Positions 49,128-60,562 of a DNA stretch of 64,000 nucleotides are shown here, piece by piece. Numbering within the stretch: the first letter of the stretch is position 1; the number at the start of each line of letters is the position of its first letter. The notes beneath the pieces were generated by a model. It made no database searches and was not told the DNA's origin. It worked only from the letters and a program-made list of their open reading frames with translations. The position numbers and the translations under genes are program-made. The DNA is from Trachythela sp. YZ-2020 (Eukaryota; Cnidaria; Anthozoa; Malacalcyonacea; Clavulariidae): NCBI GenBank assembly GCA_016169945.1, contig JADLSH010000377.1:1426001-1490000 (forward strand), in the 5' to 3' direction.

Positions 49128-49258
49128 ATTCTGCCGAGATTCACGGCAAAATACGTCATCAGTATGGAATTTGTGACCTCGGCGCGCAGACTCTATTTAT
49201 CGCGTTTCCCCCTCACAGTGGAATAAGCGATATAAATAGATTCTGTATTCGCAGGCTA
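49128..49258 (-). repeat. Right terminal inverted repeat (131 bp)
   Basis: Exact inverse of 41,666-41,796, ending ATTCGCAGGCTA and followed by the target duplicate GGCCGTCGT (49,259-49,267). Confidence 0.97.
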
Positions 49259-49498
49259 GGCCGTCGTGTGGTCACGTAAGAAAAGATAAGAAAAGAACTC
49301 CTAATAGTGTCATCTTGTAAACTCAATATATGAGCTGTTGAAAACAACACACAAAAACACAATATCAACAACAAAATGTCTCAAAAACTCGTATGTTTTT
49401 CTTATATTGAGGTAAGGCCCGGGGCAAAATCCAGGATTTATTGAGATATTCCAAGCTTTGGTTTCAATTGTCATAGATTTCTTAACAAAATCATTTAA

Positions 49499-49864
49499 GG
49501 TGGCTCCCTTACAATTTTTGAATTATATTACTAAACATGATTTTTTGGCTCCACATAATTTTTTTTAAGAGAATTTTTTGTTCAGATAATCTATTTTTCT
49601 ACAGGAAAACGTTTCATGAAATAAAACATCGGGGTAACCAGGCGTTTTTTTAGAGTAAAGGTGCGACAAAAGATCTGCCAATATGGAAACGTCATTGTTG
49701 TTATAGCAACAATGATGACGTCATTTTTGTAAACAATTTTCAGCTCTTAGAATGTTGCTCAACATAAGTCATACAATTTTTGTTTTGTAACAAGTAAAAA
49801 TTATTTTAAAAGTTTGATCTAAATCGTAAATTTTCCACATTTCAAAAAATTGTAGGGAGCCACC
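49499..49864. mobile_element. 366-bp MITE, related to the 29,958 insertion
   Basis: Ends GGTGGCTCCCTTACAATTTT and, inverted, GGTGGCTCCCTACAATTTTT. Left flank TTAA (49,495-49,498), right flank TGAA (49,865-49,868), probably a mutated TTAA. The terminal decamer GGTGGCTCCC is the same as in the 29,958-31,084 insertion. Confidence 0.8.
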
Positions 49865-50200
49865 TGAAGCACCCATCCCCTGTAGAAGAATGATGCCCAA
49901 CGTTTTGGTACAAATATATTGATAGAAAAAGGTTACATTTCAAGTGCATATTCTTGATGCTGGACAGCTCTAGTACTACAATTGGATTATTTCTACAATG
50001 ATATATTGTCTTTCATTGCTAATCACTCAATATATTCCATGACTAATTAATAGTCCTTTTTGCTTTTACAGTACAGTAATATATAATGTAAATGTTCACA
50101 AATTATGAATTTCAATATGAATGTCTTTGATGATCAATTAAAATTAAAATAACTGAACATTGTATTTTCAACTTCGATTACACATTCAGCTATTAATAAT

Positions 50201-50374
50201 CGGTAAGTAGGTACCTAATATGAACATGTTTTGTGATTGGTCTTCTAAAACAAAGGTGATCAGTGTTGATGACTCGTTATTTAGAAATACGATTTATATT
50301 GTTTATTGAATATCGTCTTCTACTTTCATAACCAACCAATCACAAAGCCTGTTCATATAGGTAGGTACCGACCT
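50201..50374. mobile_element. 174-bp MITE with 8-bp target duplication
   Basis: TTAATAAT stands on both sides (50,193-50,200; 50,375-50,382). The ends share TAGGTACC...ATATGAACA...TTTGTGATTGG in inverse orientation over about 40 bp. An 8-bp duplication suggests the hAT class. Confidence 0.8.
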
Positions 50375-50382
50375 TTAATAAT

Positions 50383-51838
50383 TACAGCTATTTCATTTTT
50401 TTGTGTTACCGGTTCAAAAATACTGCTACACATACATCTATGCATATACTCTAACTAAAGTGTTAATGGTATTTGATTATCACGTCATTTTAGACGCTAT
50501 ATATTGTCCAGTTATCTGTGTACTCTATATTACTACGAGACTATATAGAAGTATGAGTCAGCATTTTCCTGAAGAATATTTGGCTTGCCACGTACTATTA
50601 GCAATCAGTTTTGAAAAAGTTCTGGATATTTTGCAATTTTTAGTTTATAAACATAGCATACAGAAAAAGTCGCTAAATAAAATTCTTTCAAAACGTCACC
50701 GACTACTCGTTGGCCAGGGAGACTCGTTCTCAGTGAGCGAATAGCCTTTTGTCTTGATTCACGGGAGCGAGGCTGCCAGGCCAAGGAAGTAACCGTGATG
50801 TAATTATCTAAAGGGTGTATTCTGAATGCATTTTATTGCATTGAAGAATTATCTCGCCGAAATTTTGTTTTATTACTTCAACAGTTTACATGCAGTCTTG
50901 CACCATACAGCATATGCTTTGACCCATTTCATACATAGCTAATGATGCCTTATGTTTCCTATTTTAGATTTGGCTAACATTCCGCACTCCAGTCATATTT
51001 TTCTGTTGTCACTGCCACCTTGCTAGTGATGACGACCGAGAAATATGGCGAATCTTGTACTCGTAAATGATTTACAAAGAGGAGACTTATTTCAATTATC
51101 AATTATATTCTTTTCAAATCACCAGCTGTCTATAAATTATTTTTATGTGTTCCCTTCTTGAAAGCATTCGATAGACCTTCTCCACAAAAGCGACGCTATA
51201 TGTTAAGCGCAACACGATGTTCATTAATTCTATAGTCCTAAACAAAAGCTTTTATTCGTTTCTGTTACGTCTTCAAACTTTCAGACACTTTTTCTCTTTG
51301 ACCATAACTTTTTGTATTGAAAATAATAATTGAATTTATTCTCATTAATTTAGTATTTTAAGGCTTTACTCTGTTCCAGTGAAAGAAAATCTTTTATAGA
51401 TAAACCTAATAAAAAGGGCAACCAAATCATTTGTCTATAAGATCATTTAACAAGGGCTAGTTTACATGCACGCTTATTACAAATAACTGAAGTACTTCTT
51501 TAAATCAAATATTCAGTAAATCAAAATAATTCAACCTCTCATGATGTTTGGACAAAGCAGGGCGTGCAAACTGGTCCGAAATATAATTTTCAAAAAATAG
51601 TCTTTTCCACGAAATTTACATTATTCAAACGTCTGAATCCACGTATTTCGTAACAGGCCTCCAAGCTAACTTTTACTAAGATGTTAAGAATTGCTCGAGG
51701 ATTGGATAATAGAGCCCCTGAATACCTACCATCGAGAGATTAAATATGACTTTATAATGATGATTCATGTTGTTTTACGAGTGATTGACTTACATTCAAC
51801 ATTTCCAGACGGAAGAAAACAGCAAATGTTATTCTCAA
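50383..51838. other. No gene recognised
   Basis: AT-rich intergenic sequence downstream of the NACHT gene's stop. The plus-strand frame at 50,403-50,744 lacks family features and an ATG at its start. Confidence 0.45.
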
Positions 51839-54800
51839 CTATTTATCCATTAAAGAAGGGAAATATTTTTCAATATTATTAATTTTAAAATACTTGTTAC
51901 CATTCCTGTCAACCAAGAGAAGCAAACCTCTTGAGGTGAGGTAGAAAGAAGATAATACGCTCCTCAAAGGACCTACCCGACCTAAATATCTGGAAGTAAT
52001 TATTTTGGCTTCTGACACGTTAACAACATGTATCCACTCATCCTGGAAAATAATTAGAAAGCCTGAGTCTACATAAATAGCCCGTTGCAACTCTTCAATA
52101 GGAAGTTCATGCATCTCTTCCGCACCATTTGGGAACTCAATAGAAAGTAAACGAAGTTTTGCATAGCTTGCAAATGACTGAATACTGTCATATGTGAGCC
52201 ATATGGAACTTCGAGACTCGTTTGTAGCCGTGAAAGAGAACCATTTCACCATATCATTCAACCTTCCAGTTGAACGCAATTCCCACCTGTTCTCACATTC
52301 TATTTCCCACAATTGATAATTTGACTTGGACGTACAATATAACAGAACAGCACACCCATCAGAACTTATTGCAACAGAAAAGACACCAAATTTCGAAAAA
52401 GGAATTTGTTGATGACAAAGCTTTTTGTTACAAATTTTCAAAATCGAGATTTCTCCATTGACATAAATGACAAGAACACCTTCTGCAAATTTAAGGACAT
52501 ATTCAAAATTGATAGCACATTCTTCAACTTCATTTCCCAAGACGTTTGTGTGTGTTGAGTCGTAAGGATATTTCACGACAGAACCTTCACAAACCGTCCA
52601 AAGGTAGGACTCTGACCACCAGCAAGCTTTTACTGGTTGTTTCAGTACAACAGTTTGCAATGTTTCCCCATTATCGACAGCCCTAATTGTCAGAATACAA
52701 TTTTCATAACAGCACGCTACATGCAAATTATCACGCGATAATGCACGGCAATTTATAGATGCATTGTCAACAGAACAAGCATCAGGAGTGTCTGTAAAAG
52801 ATTCGAACGATAGGACAAATACTTGATCACAACCTGACCAAATAAGCAAATTATTCTCATCCAATATTGATATGCAATAAATCGAAGTGTAACTAAGGAA
52901 AGAGCCAATCCGAAATACAGCAACGGTTTCTTGGTCTATAAAGTCGTACACTACCAAAGACAAGGCACCTTTAAAAGAATTCGAGGATATTACACACTTT
53001 CTGTCTTTCCACGTTAAAGGCTTTGAACAACATCTATTTGAAATTAGAACTACCTGACCGGTTGGCAAGCGAATATGTTTAATTCTAATCCTAACAGAAA
53101 AATCATCAAACGAACGGGGCGGTGAAAATATTTGGAAGCAATCTTTATCTGTCAAGCAAGTATCAACACGAAGATTTTTAACATCCAACTTTTCCAACGT
53201 TGTAGATTGCAATATAGCTATATCATCCAAGATAGATGCTTTGCTAACCATACGCCAAACAAGAACATACGAGTTACAGTTACTAAACGAACAATAAGGT
53301 AAGTTATACACATTCTCAACCTCTACTAATAGATATTTCTTTTTTACATCCCACAGTTTAATTAACTTTTCTTCTAATGTAACAAGTTTCATTCCACATG
53401 AAGAAAATGAACAGTATCGAATATATTCAGGGCCATGTGGGATAAAGGGCACTTCCTTTTGTTCTTTAATACAGACGCAAGACCTGATTGAATTGCACAA
53501 AAAATATGAAGAATCTGGCGAAAAGATAAAACTTTGGGAAAGAGGATGTATTTCACCTACCTTCAGCTCGAAAAAAGTTGTCAGACTTGGTAATTTAAGC
53601 ACTTCTACTTTCTGATCTCTCTGATATAAGCAAGCAAGTAGCTTATTGTCTGGCGACAATGCAATAGAACAAGTACTCCCTGTTAATGCGACATTGGCAA
53701 TAACTTTGAAATTAGCATTGCTTTCATTCCTCACTTCTTCTATCCAAATCGTATTTGTTTTATCTAAGATATCTTTAGCTGTATTTTTACAACTAAGGGA
53801 ATTTTGTAAAAAATCAAAGTGTCCGTTTGCAAGTGATTGCAAATATACGTAACATATTTCTCTTCCATAAGCCTGGACTCTCATAGTCATAAGGCGACCT
53901 TCTCCCATCACTCTCGAGAAACCATGGAGTTGAATAATGCCCCAATAAATATTATCGGGAAGTTTAGACTTATATGTGCTAAGAATTCGGGAGAAATCAA
54001 CATTCAGACGCTGACAAAATTTAAGTTTCAAAAAATTTACCCGAACGTGCACTAACCAGTAAAATTCCTGCGTGTCACCCCAATTTACCAAATATTTCCC
54101 ACCATTCTCCAAAGCGTACATTTTCTCAGATGAAATTTGAAAATCTAAAACTGATCCTAACGAATCGATATCGCTGAATATCGTCTTACAAGCACGCCAG
54201 AGACGTTCATTGCCGTCTACAACATCTGCTACAAACGCATGCTCCTCATACCCGTCTAATGTCAGCCAATCCCATAATGACTTATGATAAACAGTTAGAC
54301 AATCATCATAAACTGGGAGAATTTCTGACATTATGTCAATAATCGCTTTACGTATTTCATACTCGTCCCTGGACAAACCCATGCATGTACAAAGAATCTT
54401 AATTGGAAGGGGCTCCTTAGAAGCGGCAACGACGTTTATAAATCTGTTCAAGATAGATGACCACGTATCTTGCTTAAAACGTTGGAGGCCTGTTTTCAAA
54501 CGTTTGAACTGTTTTTCGTAAAACCCGGCAATACCTTTGGGGATGTAATCACTTAGGTTGGGCTCAATTCCCAAATCCTTTTCTTTCAATTCATTCACTA
54601 AGTAATAAGCATACAGAAACGAGCCCTCGCACTTCGAAATAACCGAACTTACATTATCTTTATTAAGGTTAGGCAAACAATGCCGAATAAAATGCTCTAA
54701 GTCGCGATTGTGATGGTGGTCGTCAGGACGGATTTCCAAAGGATATAGATGTTGAAGTATTTTTTGTACTTGTAGCTCCGGTCTACTCGAAATGAATATC

Positions 54801-55969
54801 TTAATCCATTTTGGTAATTCAGGAAACTTTTCTGATATCAACTCCAAAAATTCACTTTTGACATCAGTTTTGCTCTCGTCCAAAGCATCAACAACGATCA
54901 ACATTGGCTCGTGTCTGTCAAGGGCATGCAATGGATCGTTTAAAAGAACACGAAATGCGTCTGAAAGCGAGTCTCGAGAATGTTCACGACGAAGAACTTC
55001 AGTAAGTTTATCACTAAATCCATCAACATTGTGGCACATTTGACTGGCAAGGGACTGGAGAATTTTGTGAGGATTGCTGTAATCAGAATTTTTAAAGTCG
55101 CAGAAATGGTAAGCTGCGAGTTGACCACGTTGTTTATACAGTTCACAAACCTTTGCAGATATAACACTTTTACCAACGCCAGGACCTGCAGTTAGGATCA
55201 TAACTCTCGATTCTTCATTCCTAAACCAACTTGACACCTTATCAAAGAACCAGTTTCTAGTCCCGTCTTGAAATTTCTTGCAAAGGCCATCAATCTTTCC
55301 AGTAAAGTCAAACTTGGCCAGTTGGTCGACGTGTGTGAGATGAACATTTTCAACTGTCTTTTTTAGTTTAACAACTTCTCTTTCCACGTCATTCAATTTT
55401 GACATAAAATCATCCTCTTGTTGTTTCCATTCTTTTAATTTTTCAATATAACTTTCTTCTTCAGGGCTAAGAGGAGCCACCTTTAATTCATCAATATCTT
55501 TTTGACGAATTCCTAACTTGATTAAAGGTCCCGAAATTTCTTGCCACAATGTTTCAAACGTGGTGTCGTCCAATTGAGCATTTGGTATATGACCATAGAC
55601 CTCATTTCTGAACATTTTGATCCTCAAAATATTAGCAGATATAGAGGTATCGCTGGCTGGGGGCAAAATATTCCACCCTGTAGCTGGTGAAAACAATCCA
55701 CAAATATTTCGGAGTAGGATAGTCAATAAAGTTATATCAAAGTTGTTTGAATCTGGTGTACCCGATACTGGAAAGAGTAAGTTCCATTGCGGGGCTTTAA
55801 TTACACTGTATCGTATTCTCTGCAAGGTCTTTTTGTTGGCATTCAATACAGCAGCTAAAGTGGAAGGCGGATGTACCGCATGTAAAGCAGCTCTTAAAAC
55901 GTCGCCTCCTTTATCTACCAATAGCTGACATACCCGGGAATAATTAGCTTTGGCTTTTAGTGGATCCAT
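51839..55969 (-). CDS. HEPN-NACHT-beta-propeller STAND NTPase
   Basis: One open frame of 1,376 codons starting MDPLKAKANYSRVCQLLVDK. Residues ~1-160 resemble the DZIP3/hRUL138-type HEPN domain, with RNEVYGH at 121-127, the R-x(4-6)-H motif that is catalytic in HEPN RNases. A coiled-coil segment (~165-215) follows. The NACHT NTPase spans ~225-560: Walker A GPGVGKS (262-268), Walker B LIVVDALDES (357-366), sensor-like FISSRPE (392-398), and a winged-helix region ending near YHKSLWDWL. From ~690 to the end, degenerate WD40-like repeats (SIALSPDNKLLACLY, YCSFSSCGMKLVTLEEKLIK then LWDVKK, CRALSRDNLHVACC, SVAISSDGCAVLLYC) form one or two beta-propellers. Such proteins are intracellular sensors that oligomerise on ligand binding. 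The frame extends to TTG at 55,981, but the ATG at 55,969 matches family starts; a splice acceptor (TTGTTTAG) lies at about 55,993, so a 5' UTR exon is likely. Ends at the TAA near 51,839. Confidence 0.9.
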   Translation of the reverse strand: MDPLKAKANYSRVCQLLVDKGGDVLRAALHAVHPPSTLAAVLNANKKTLQRIRYSVIKAPQWNLLFPVSGTPDSNNFDITLLTILLRNICGLFSPATGWNILPPASDTSISANILRIKMFRNEVYGHIPNAQLDDTTFETLWQEISGPLIKLGIRQKDIDELKVAPLSPEEESYIEKLKEWKQQEDDFMSKLNDVEREVVKLKKTVENVHLTHVDQLAKFDFTGKIDGLCKKFQDGTRNWFFDKVSSWFRNEESRVMILTAGPGVGKSVISAKVCELYKQRGQLAAYHFCDFKNSDYSNPHKILQSLASQMCHNVDGFSDKLTEVLRREHSRDSLSDAFRVLLNDPLHALDRHEPMLIVVDALDESKTDVKSEFLELISEKFPELPKWIKIFISSRPELQVQKILQHLYPLEIRPDDHHHNRDLEHFIRHCLPNLNKDNVSSVISKCEGSFLYAYYLVNELKEKDLGIEPNLSDYIPKGIAGFYEKQFKRLKTGLQRFKQDTWSSILNRFINVVAASKEPLPIKILCTCMGLSRDEYEIRKAIIDIMSEILPVYDDCLTVYHKSLWDWLTLDGYEEHAFVADVVDGNERLWRACKTIFSDIDSLGSVLDFQISSEKMYALENGGKYLVNWGDTQEFYWLVHVRVNFLKLKFCQRLNVDFSRILSTYKSKLPDNIYWGIIQLHGFSRVMGEGRLMTMRVQAYGREICYVYLQSLANGHFDFLQNSLSCKNTAKDILDKTNTIWIEEVRNESNANFKVIANVALTGSTCSIALSPDNKLLACLYQRDQKVEVLKLPSLTTFFELKVGEIHPLSQSFIFSPDSSYFLCNSIRSCVCIKEQKEVPFIPHGPEYIRYCSFSSCGMKLVTLEEKLIKLWDVKKKYLLVEVENVYNLPYCSFSNCNSYVLVWRMVSKASILDDIAILQSTTLEKLDVKNLRVDTCLTDKDCFQIFSPPRSFDDFSVRIRIKHIRLPTGQVVLISNRCCSKPLTWKDRKCVISSNSFKGALSLVVYDFIDQETVAVFRIGSFLSYTSIYCISILDENNLLIWSGCDQVFVLSFESFTDTPDACSVDNASINCRALSRDNLHVACCYENCILTIRAVDNGETLQTVVLKQPVKACWWSESYLWTVCEGSVVKYPYDSTHTNVLGNEVEECAINFEYVLKFAEGVLVIYVNGEISILKICNKKLCHQQIPFSKFGVFSVAISSDGCAVLLYCTSKSNYQLWEIECENRWELRSTGRLNDMVKWFSFTATNESRSSIWLTYDSIQSFASYAKLRLLSIEFPNGAEEMHELPIEELQRAIYVDSGFLIIFQDEWIHVVNVSEAKIITSRYLGRVGPLRSVLSSFYLTSRGLLLLVDRNGNKYFKINNIEKYFPSLMDK

Positions 55970-55993
55970 CGTTGTCTTCAACTTAAGAATCCC

Positions 55994-58499
55994 TAAACAA
56001 TAGAAGTATGTGTTAGGGTGAGAATTTAATTACTGACTAGAAGATGCTAAAGTGCAAAGATGTATTGCCGAAAGCCAAAGGCAAAATAGACATAGGTAGA
56101 ACGCGAATTCATTGCATGCGATTACTTTGTAAATGACGTATGAAGCCTCAAAATGTTACTTTTCTGCATACTGTAGTCTGTATTTCCATTATTTGAGAAT
56201 TATGGCTATTATAGAAGTATGGTTTAATGAATGGAAAAATAGGCCGTAGATTAAAATTCCGTTGACCTCGAGAGCTATTTGGGTAGGCCAAACTTATAGT
56301 GTAAAGTCAAATATTACCTCCCGTAGGCGATATTTGAAACAACATCAACAGCTAATCCTGGAAATTTCATTCTAACTCAGAGATCCCATGGATATTACCT
56401 GCCACTTCTCGAGTTGTATATATTTATGTTTACAGAAAATAGAGCATATTATATGCACTTGATTTCTTAAATATATAGGCCTAAAATCATTTTTCTATCG
56501 GAATTCTTCTTTTCTCTATAAAAAGCCAATATACCTTTGTTTACTTTCATTATTACTAAAATACAGGAAATCTCACTTCTTCATTTGTATATAATAATAT
56601 ATGATCTACTGTACATTTCAATTTGAGTTTCGGACGCGAGCTGAACACTTTTTAATACTCCTCTTACATAGCCACTGTTATATTACTCAAATTATAACAT
56701 TACATATTGATTTAAGTCATGCAAATGTTTCTATTTCTACAATATTTTGAAAGATAACCGCACTAATTGGATTAATAACCTGGTCTGATTAAAGTCTGAG
56801 ATATGACTGAGAGATCCTAAGGATAGTGCAAAGTTTGACGAGGCTACGGATAAACCATACTTATTTTTAACTTTATTATTTCATTTAAAACGAATTCCAT
56901 CCAAATTTATCGAAAAAAGAAATTTTCTTTTAGAGCGAAACTTTGTTCTTTTGTAATAGTTTCGCTTTCTAAAAAAATAGGTCTTACCGGTTACTATAAC
57001 GCCACAGAATTACGTTCAGATTTTCTTTAATATTTATGCTTTTTTCAATACTATTGCATGTGCAAAAGCAATTTTGTGTTTATCAAAACAGTATAAAAGT
57101 GTAAATATATGAAAAAATATATAGAATATAGGTATGTATCAATTTATAACCGATTCGGCCACGCATTACAGTCGGACATTATTAATTGATATTCTATTAT
57201 TCCAGCAACGTTTCGTACACATGTGGCATTAATGTATTATTTATAGCTTTATGTTAGTTTATGCCATTACAATAGAATTTTATGAACAGTTATATAAACT
57301 TTATTTGGCAATATCAATATTAATGCTTCTTTTCAATCGATTTAGTCTACAGACTATAAAAAAACATGTGTATAATATCTTCTACTTCGCAAACAGCTTC
57401 TCAGTTTTCCTCGACTACAAATTAACTATGACTACAACACTTCATGAATTATGTAAATATACTACTGGAACAACATATTGGAGAGCGATAGCCGATAAAG
57501 TTTTATAATACACGCTACAGACTACAGTCGCGCAATGCAATTTGCCATTTGGTCATTGGTTTAATATTCAATTTATGCAAAGCTAAAAATTGCGGTTAAT
57601 GAAGTAATATGTTCAAGAAGATTACATTTTCCCTAAGGCCTTACCAATCTGTCAGCACAATTAGTGCATGCGCTAACAATTATAGCTCAGGGAAAGCTCA
57701 AGTACCTTGATAGAACAAGGCGTTTATTCTCGTGTCCTGTTAATAAATATAAAATATGATAAGAACTTGAACTTTGGAAACTTAGCATGTGAACAACTGA
57801 TGCAAATTGGGTCTAACCAATCAAAGAGTTCTCCTAAAGATAGCTGTCACCATCATGCATACAATGGCGCTCTTTGTACTAAAGGCATTTGGGTACAGTT
57901 TATGCGTCCGCTGCTCATTCGCAAGATTTCCTTCAGTGTGTAAACAGCGCTAGTGAAATTTTTAAAAGTTTGTTTCAAGGTATGAAACCTTGTACCACAA
58001 AAAAAACAACTAAAACAACAACCCAACAGCAGCAAAAACAACAACAACAAAAAGAATGTAAAGATTACGTTGTGAGCAAAAGCTATAAGGCTTCAGGATG
58101 GAAAGATAACAAGTCTTGGTTCGAACCTCAGCAAGACCATGGCGAATGTTACAAGTTCAAGAGGATCGGTTACGCTGCGGTACAACCACCAATATCAGAG
58201 ACAAATTGTCAAGTTGTGAACAATATTTGTTTATTCCCTGCACAAGAACGGCTGGTGTAGCTTTCATATCCAGATTTCCATATACAAATCCCGCACTTTG
58301 AAGAGGACCGCTTGCATTGCGATGGCCGGGGATAAATGGCAGTTAATGGCCCAGTCACGAACAATATATGTTTACCTACTCAAGAACGGCCGAGGTAGTT
58401 TCCTCCCGGTACGAGATTGCTTTTTTCCTCAGATGTACAAGCTCCCTCTGTTCTGAACCTGGGAATTGCTGTCGCTCCTAATCTTATTTCTGGGACACT
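55994..58499. other. No gene recognised; upstream of NACHT gene
   Basis: AT-rich. It should contain the NACHT gene's first non-coding exon and promoter on the minus strand. A plus-strand frame with a poly-Q stretch (QQQQKQQQQK, near 58,030) has no recognisable domain. Confidence 0.4.
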
Positions 58500-59420
58500 A
58501 AAACCGAGTGAGTTCGTTTCTTATTGTTATAACTATAGGTACTTTTAGAGTGTTACAGTATGCTATTTATCCAGTCTCGAACTAAGCTAAAAGTTTTAAT
58601 ATGATCCTCTATATGAATATACTCTTGTCAGGTCTATAGCGCTATTTATACTTATCTCAACTCGAACTTATAGCTTTTAACAGTGGTACTATACCTGAAT
58701 ATATATACTCTTGTCTGGTATGGTGTTGTGAATCTCATGTTTAGTATGTTTAGTGCATTATGCTATACTTACCTATAAAACTCGAATTTCTAGCTTTTAA
58801 CATGATCCTATATACCTGAATAATATGATCTTAATATATATACATGAATACATACTCTTGTCTGATATAGTGCTATACGAGTCTCATGTTTAGTCTTTAG
58901 GATGTTTTCATGTTTAGTGACTCGAATTGTCTAGCTTGAGTAGCTTTTAATAGGATCCTATACCTGACTATATACTCTTGTCTGGTATAGTGCTGTGAGT
59001 CCCGTGTTTGGCGTACTCTGCTACTTAACGCAACTCGAATTTCTAGCTTTTAATATGATCCTATACAGTACATGTATATACTCTTGCCAGGTCTGGTGCT
59101 GTGGCTCTCACATTTAGCATTTTCTGCGTTTCTATGCTAATTATCTCAACTTGAATTTATAATCCTTAATATGTTCCTTTTTATGAATATACTCTTGTCT
59201 GGTCTAGTCCTTATACGAGTCTCATGTTTTAGCGTTTTATGCTAGCTATCTCAACTTGAATTTATAGATTTAATATGATCCTATTCATGAATATACTAAT
59301 CTTGTCTGGTATAGTGCTATGAGCCGCATGCTTTGCGTATTGTGCTACCTATCTCAATTTTCATACCTATTAATAGGATGCTATACATGAGTCTACTCTT
59401 GTCTGGTGTATTGTCTCTAA
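58500..59420. repeat. Degenerate ~100-bp minisatellite, about nine copies
   Basis: Recurrent blocks in the same order: CTCGAATTTCTAGCTTTTAA, TATGATCCTATAC, ATACTCTTGTCTGGT, ATAGTGCTATGAGTCTCATG, TTTAGC. Copies begin about every 95-115 bp (for example near 58,570, 58,665, 58,780, 58,920, 59,030, 59,150, 59,250). Divergence between copies is high, so the array is old. Confidence 0.85.
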
Positions 59421-60560
59421 ACAATGTATTTCAAATATTTTCTTTTACTACAACTTTCTATTACTGCATGCCACATAAGGTCCAGTGCATGACCGATATG
59501 AACATCAAAACATTTCCCTTGTTATAATTTCCTATTTCCCAGCAAATCTGTCAACAGCTACTTTGTCTACTACCACACAACTGCACAAACAACCCAGGCA
59601 CTGTAAATTGTTTGGGATACTCCTGTATCTGCATTGCCGGGTTTCAATTCGCGTGGTATAGATATTCCTTGGTAAATAACCCCGCCCTCCCCTTTCACCA
59701 AATTTTTCCACGTCAGAGTACTTGTTTCTTTCCGTTTTCCCGTTGTTAGTAAGACGAAGTAAAGCACGGAGTAAAGATATGAATGAAACCAGGCGATGTT
59801 AACTCCTGAATTCCACGTCAATCCGTGATTTGCTGCATCATCGTTCCCAACTAAATTATGAACTCTAGTGCATTCTGTTGTATGATCTGTATTGTTCACT
59901 TTACTGCATGCATTGCGAGATTGAAATTAGTACTGGGGCTCAGCTAGTTTACAACGCAAAGATTTTATACTGAAGTTTAAACTTAAAAATATTTATATAA
60001 TGCAAGATCAAGATATAATCTTGCTGCTTGCCCCTGTTTGCTAATTTAAGCTTGCGGGCTAAAAGTTATTAATGCAATCAATTCCATGCAGAAATTTTCG
60101 TTCGCGGACACTGTTTATTAGCCTTGGCACGAGGCTGTGTGCATTGATGCTGATACTTCTTTGATACGTTTCCTTTGGAGCATGGAGTAATAACTGATGG
60201 AAAGTTACCTTTGAAATGGGTCTTCGTGATAGCAACAACGTACATAATTTATGTTTGCACACTTTAACTGTGCCAATACATATTGCGATAACTCAGACCA
60301 GTTCCAGCATGTAGGTCAGAAAATATCGACACATCAAAAATCAACATAAATAAGGAAAACGGCCCAAAAACTGTAGACTGTTTCTACAGCTTCGAATTCC
60401 AAACCTATTTCTCTAATTACGCTTCCATCTTTTACTGCTCCTACGCATATTTATAAATATGCGTAATCAATAAACTCGGCTCGGCTTCCCGTGGCGGAAA
60501 TGACAATATGTACTTTGTACAGATTGTAATTAATGGCAGGGAAGTGCTGTCCTTTGGGAC
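59421..60560. other. No gene recognised
   Basis: Only short frames. The minus-strand frame 59,899-59,570 has no family match that I recognise. Confidence 0.4.
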
Positions 60561-60562
60561 AA

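Larger units (their letters stand above)
41666..49258. mobile_element. 7.6-kb RecQ-helicase DNA transposon
   Basis: Terminal inverted repeats 41,666-41,796 and 49,128-49,258 are identical over 131 bp, beginning TAGCCTGCGAATACAGAATC. The 9 bp GGCCGTCGT is found immediately outside both ends (41,657-41,665 and 49,259-49,267), a textbook target duplication. Inside, a RecQ-like helicase (41,872-43,822, plus) and a multi-exon zinc-finger/DUF6589-like gene (49,062-43,945, minus) converge, their stops about 120 bp apart. Perfect ends point to a young insertion. Helicase-bearing elements are known in the Academ superfamily, but those are described with 3-4-bp target duplications, so the superfamily is left open. 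Confidence 0.95.

Noticed and set aside
57889..58260. Poly-Q protein gene
   Set aside because: The frame lacks an ATG at its start, the Q stretch is a CAA/CAG repeat, and no domain or splice structure supports it.
59570..59899. 109-codon minus-strand gene
   Set aside because: No family resemblance, no clear start and no splice signals.
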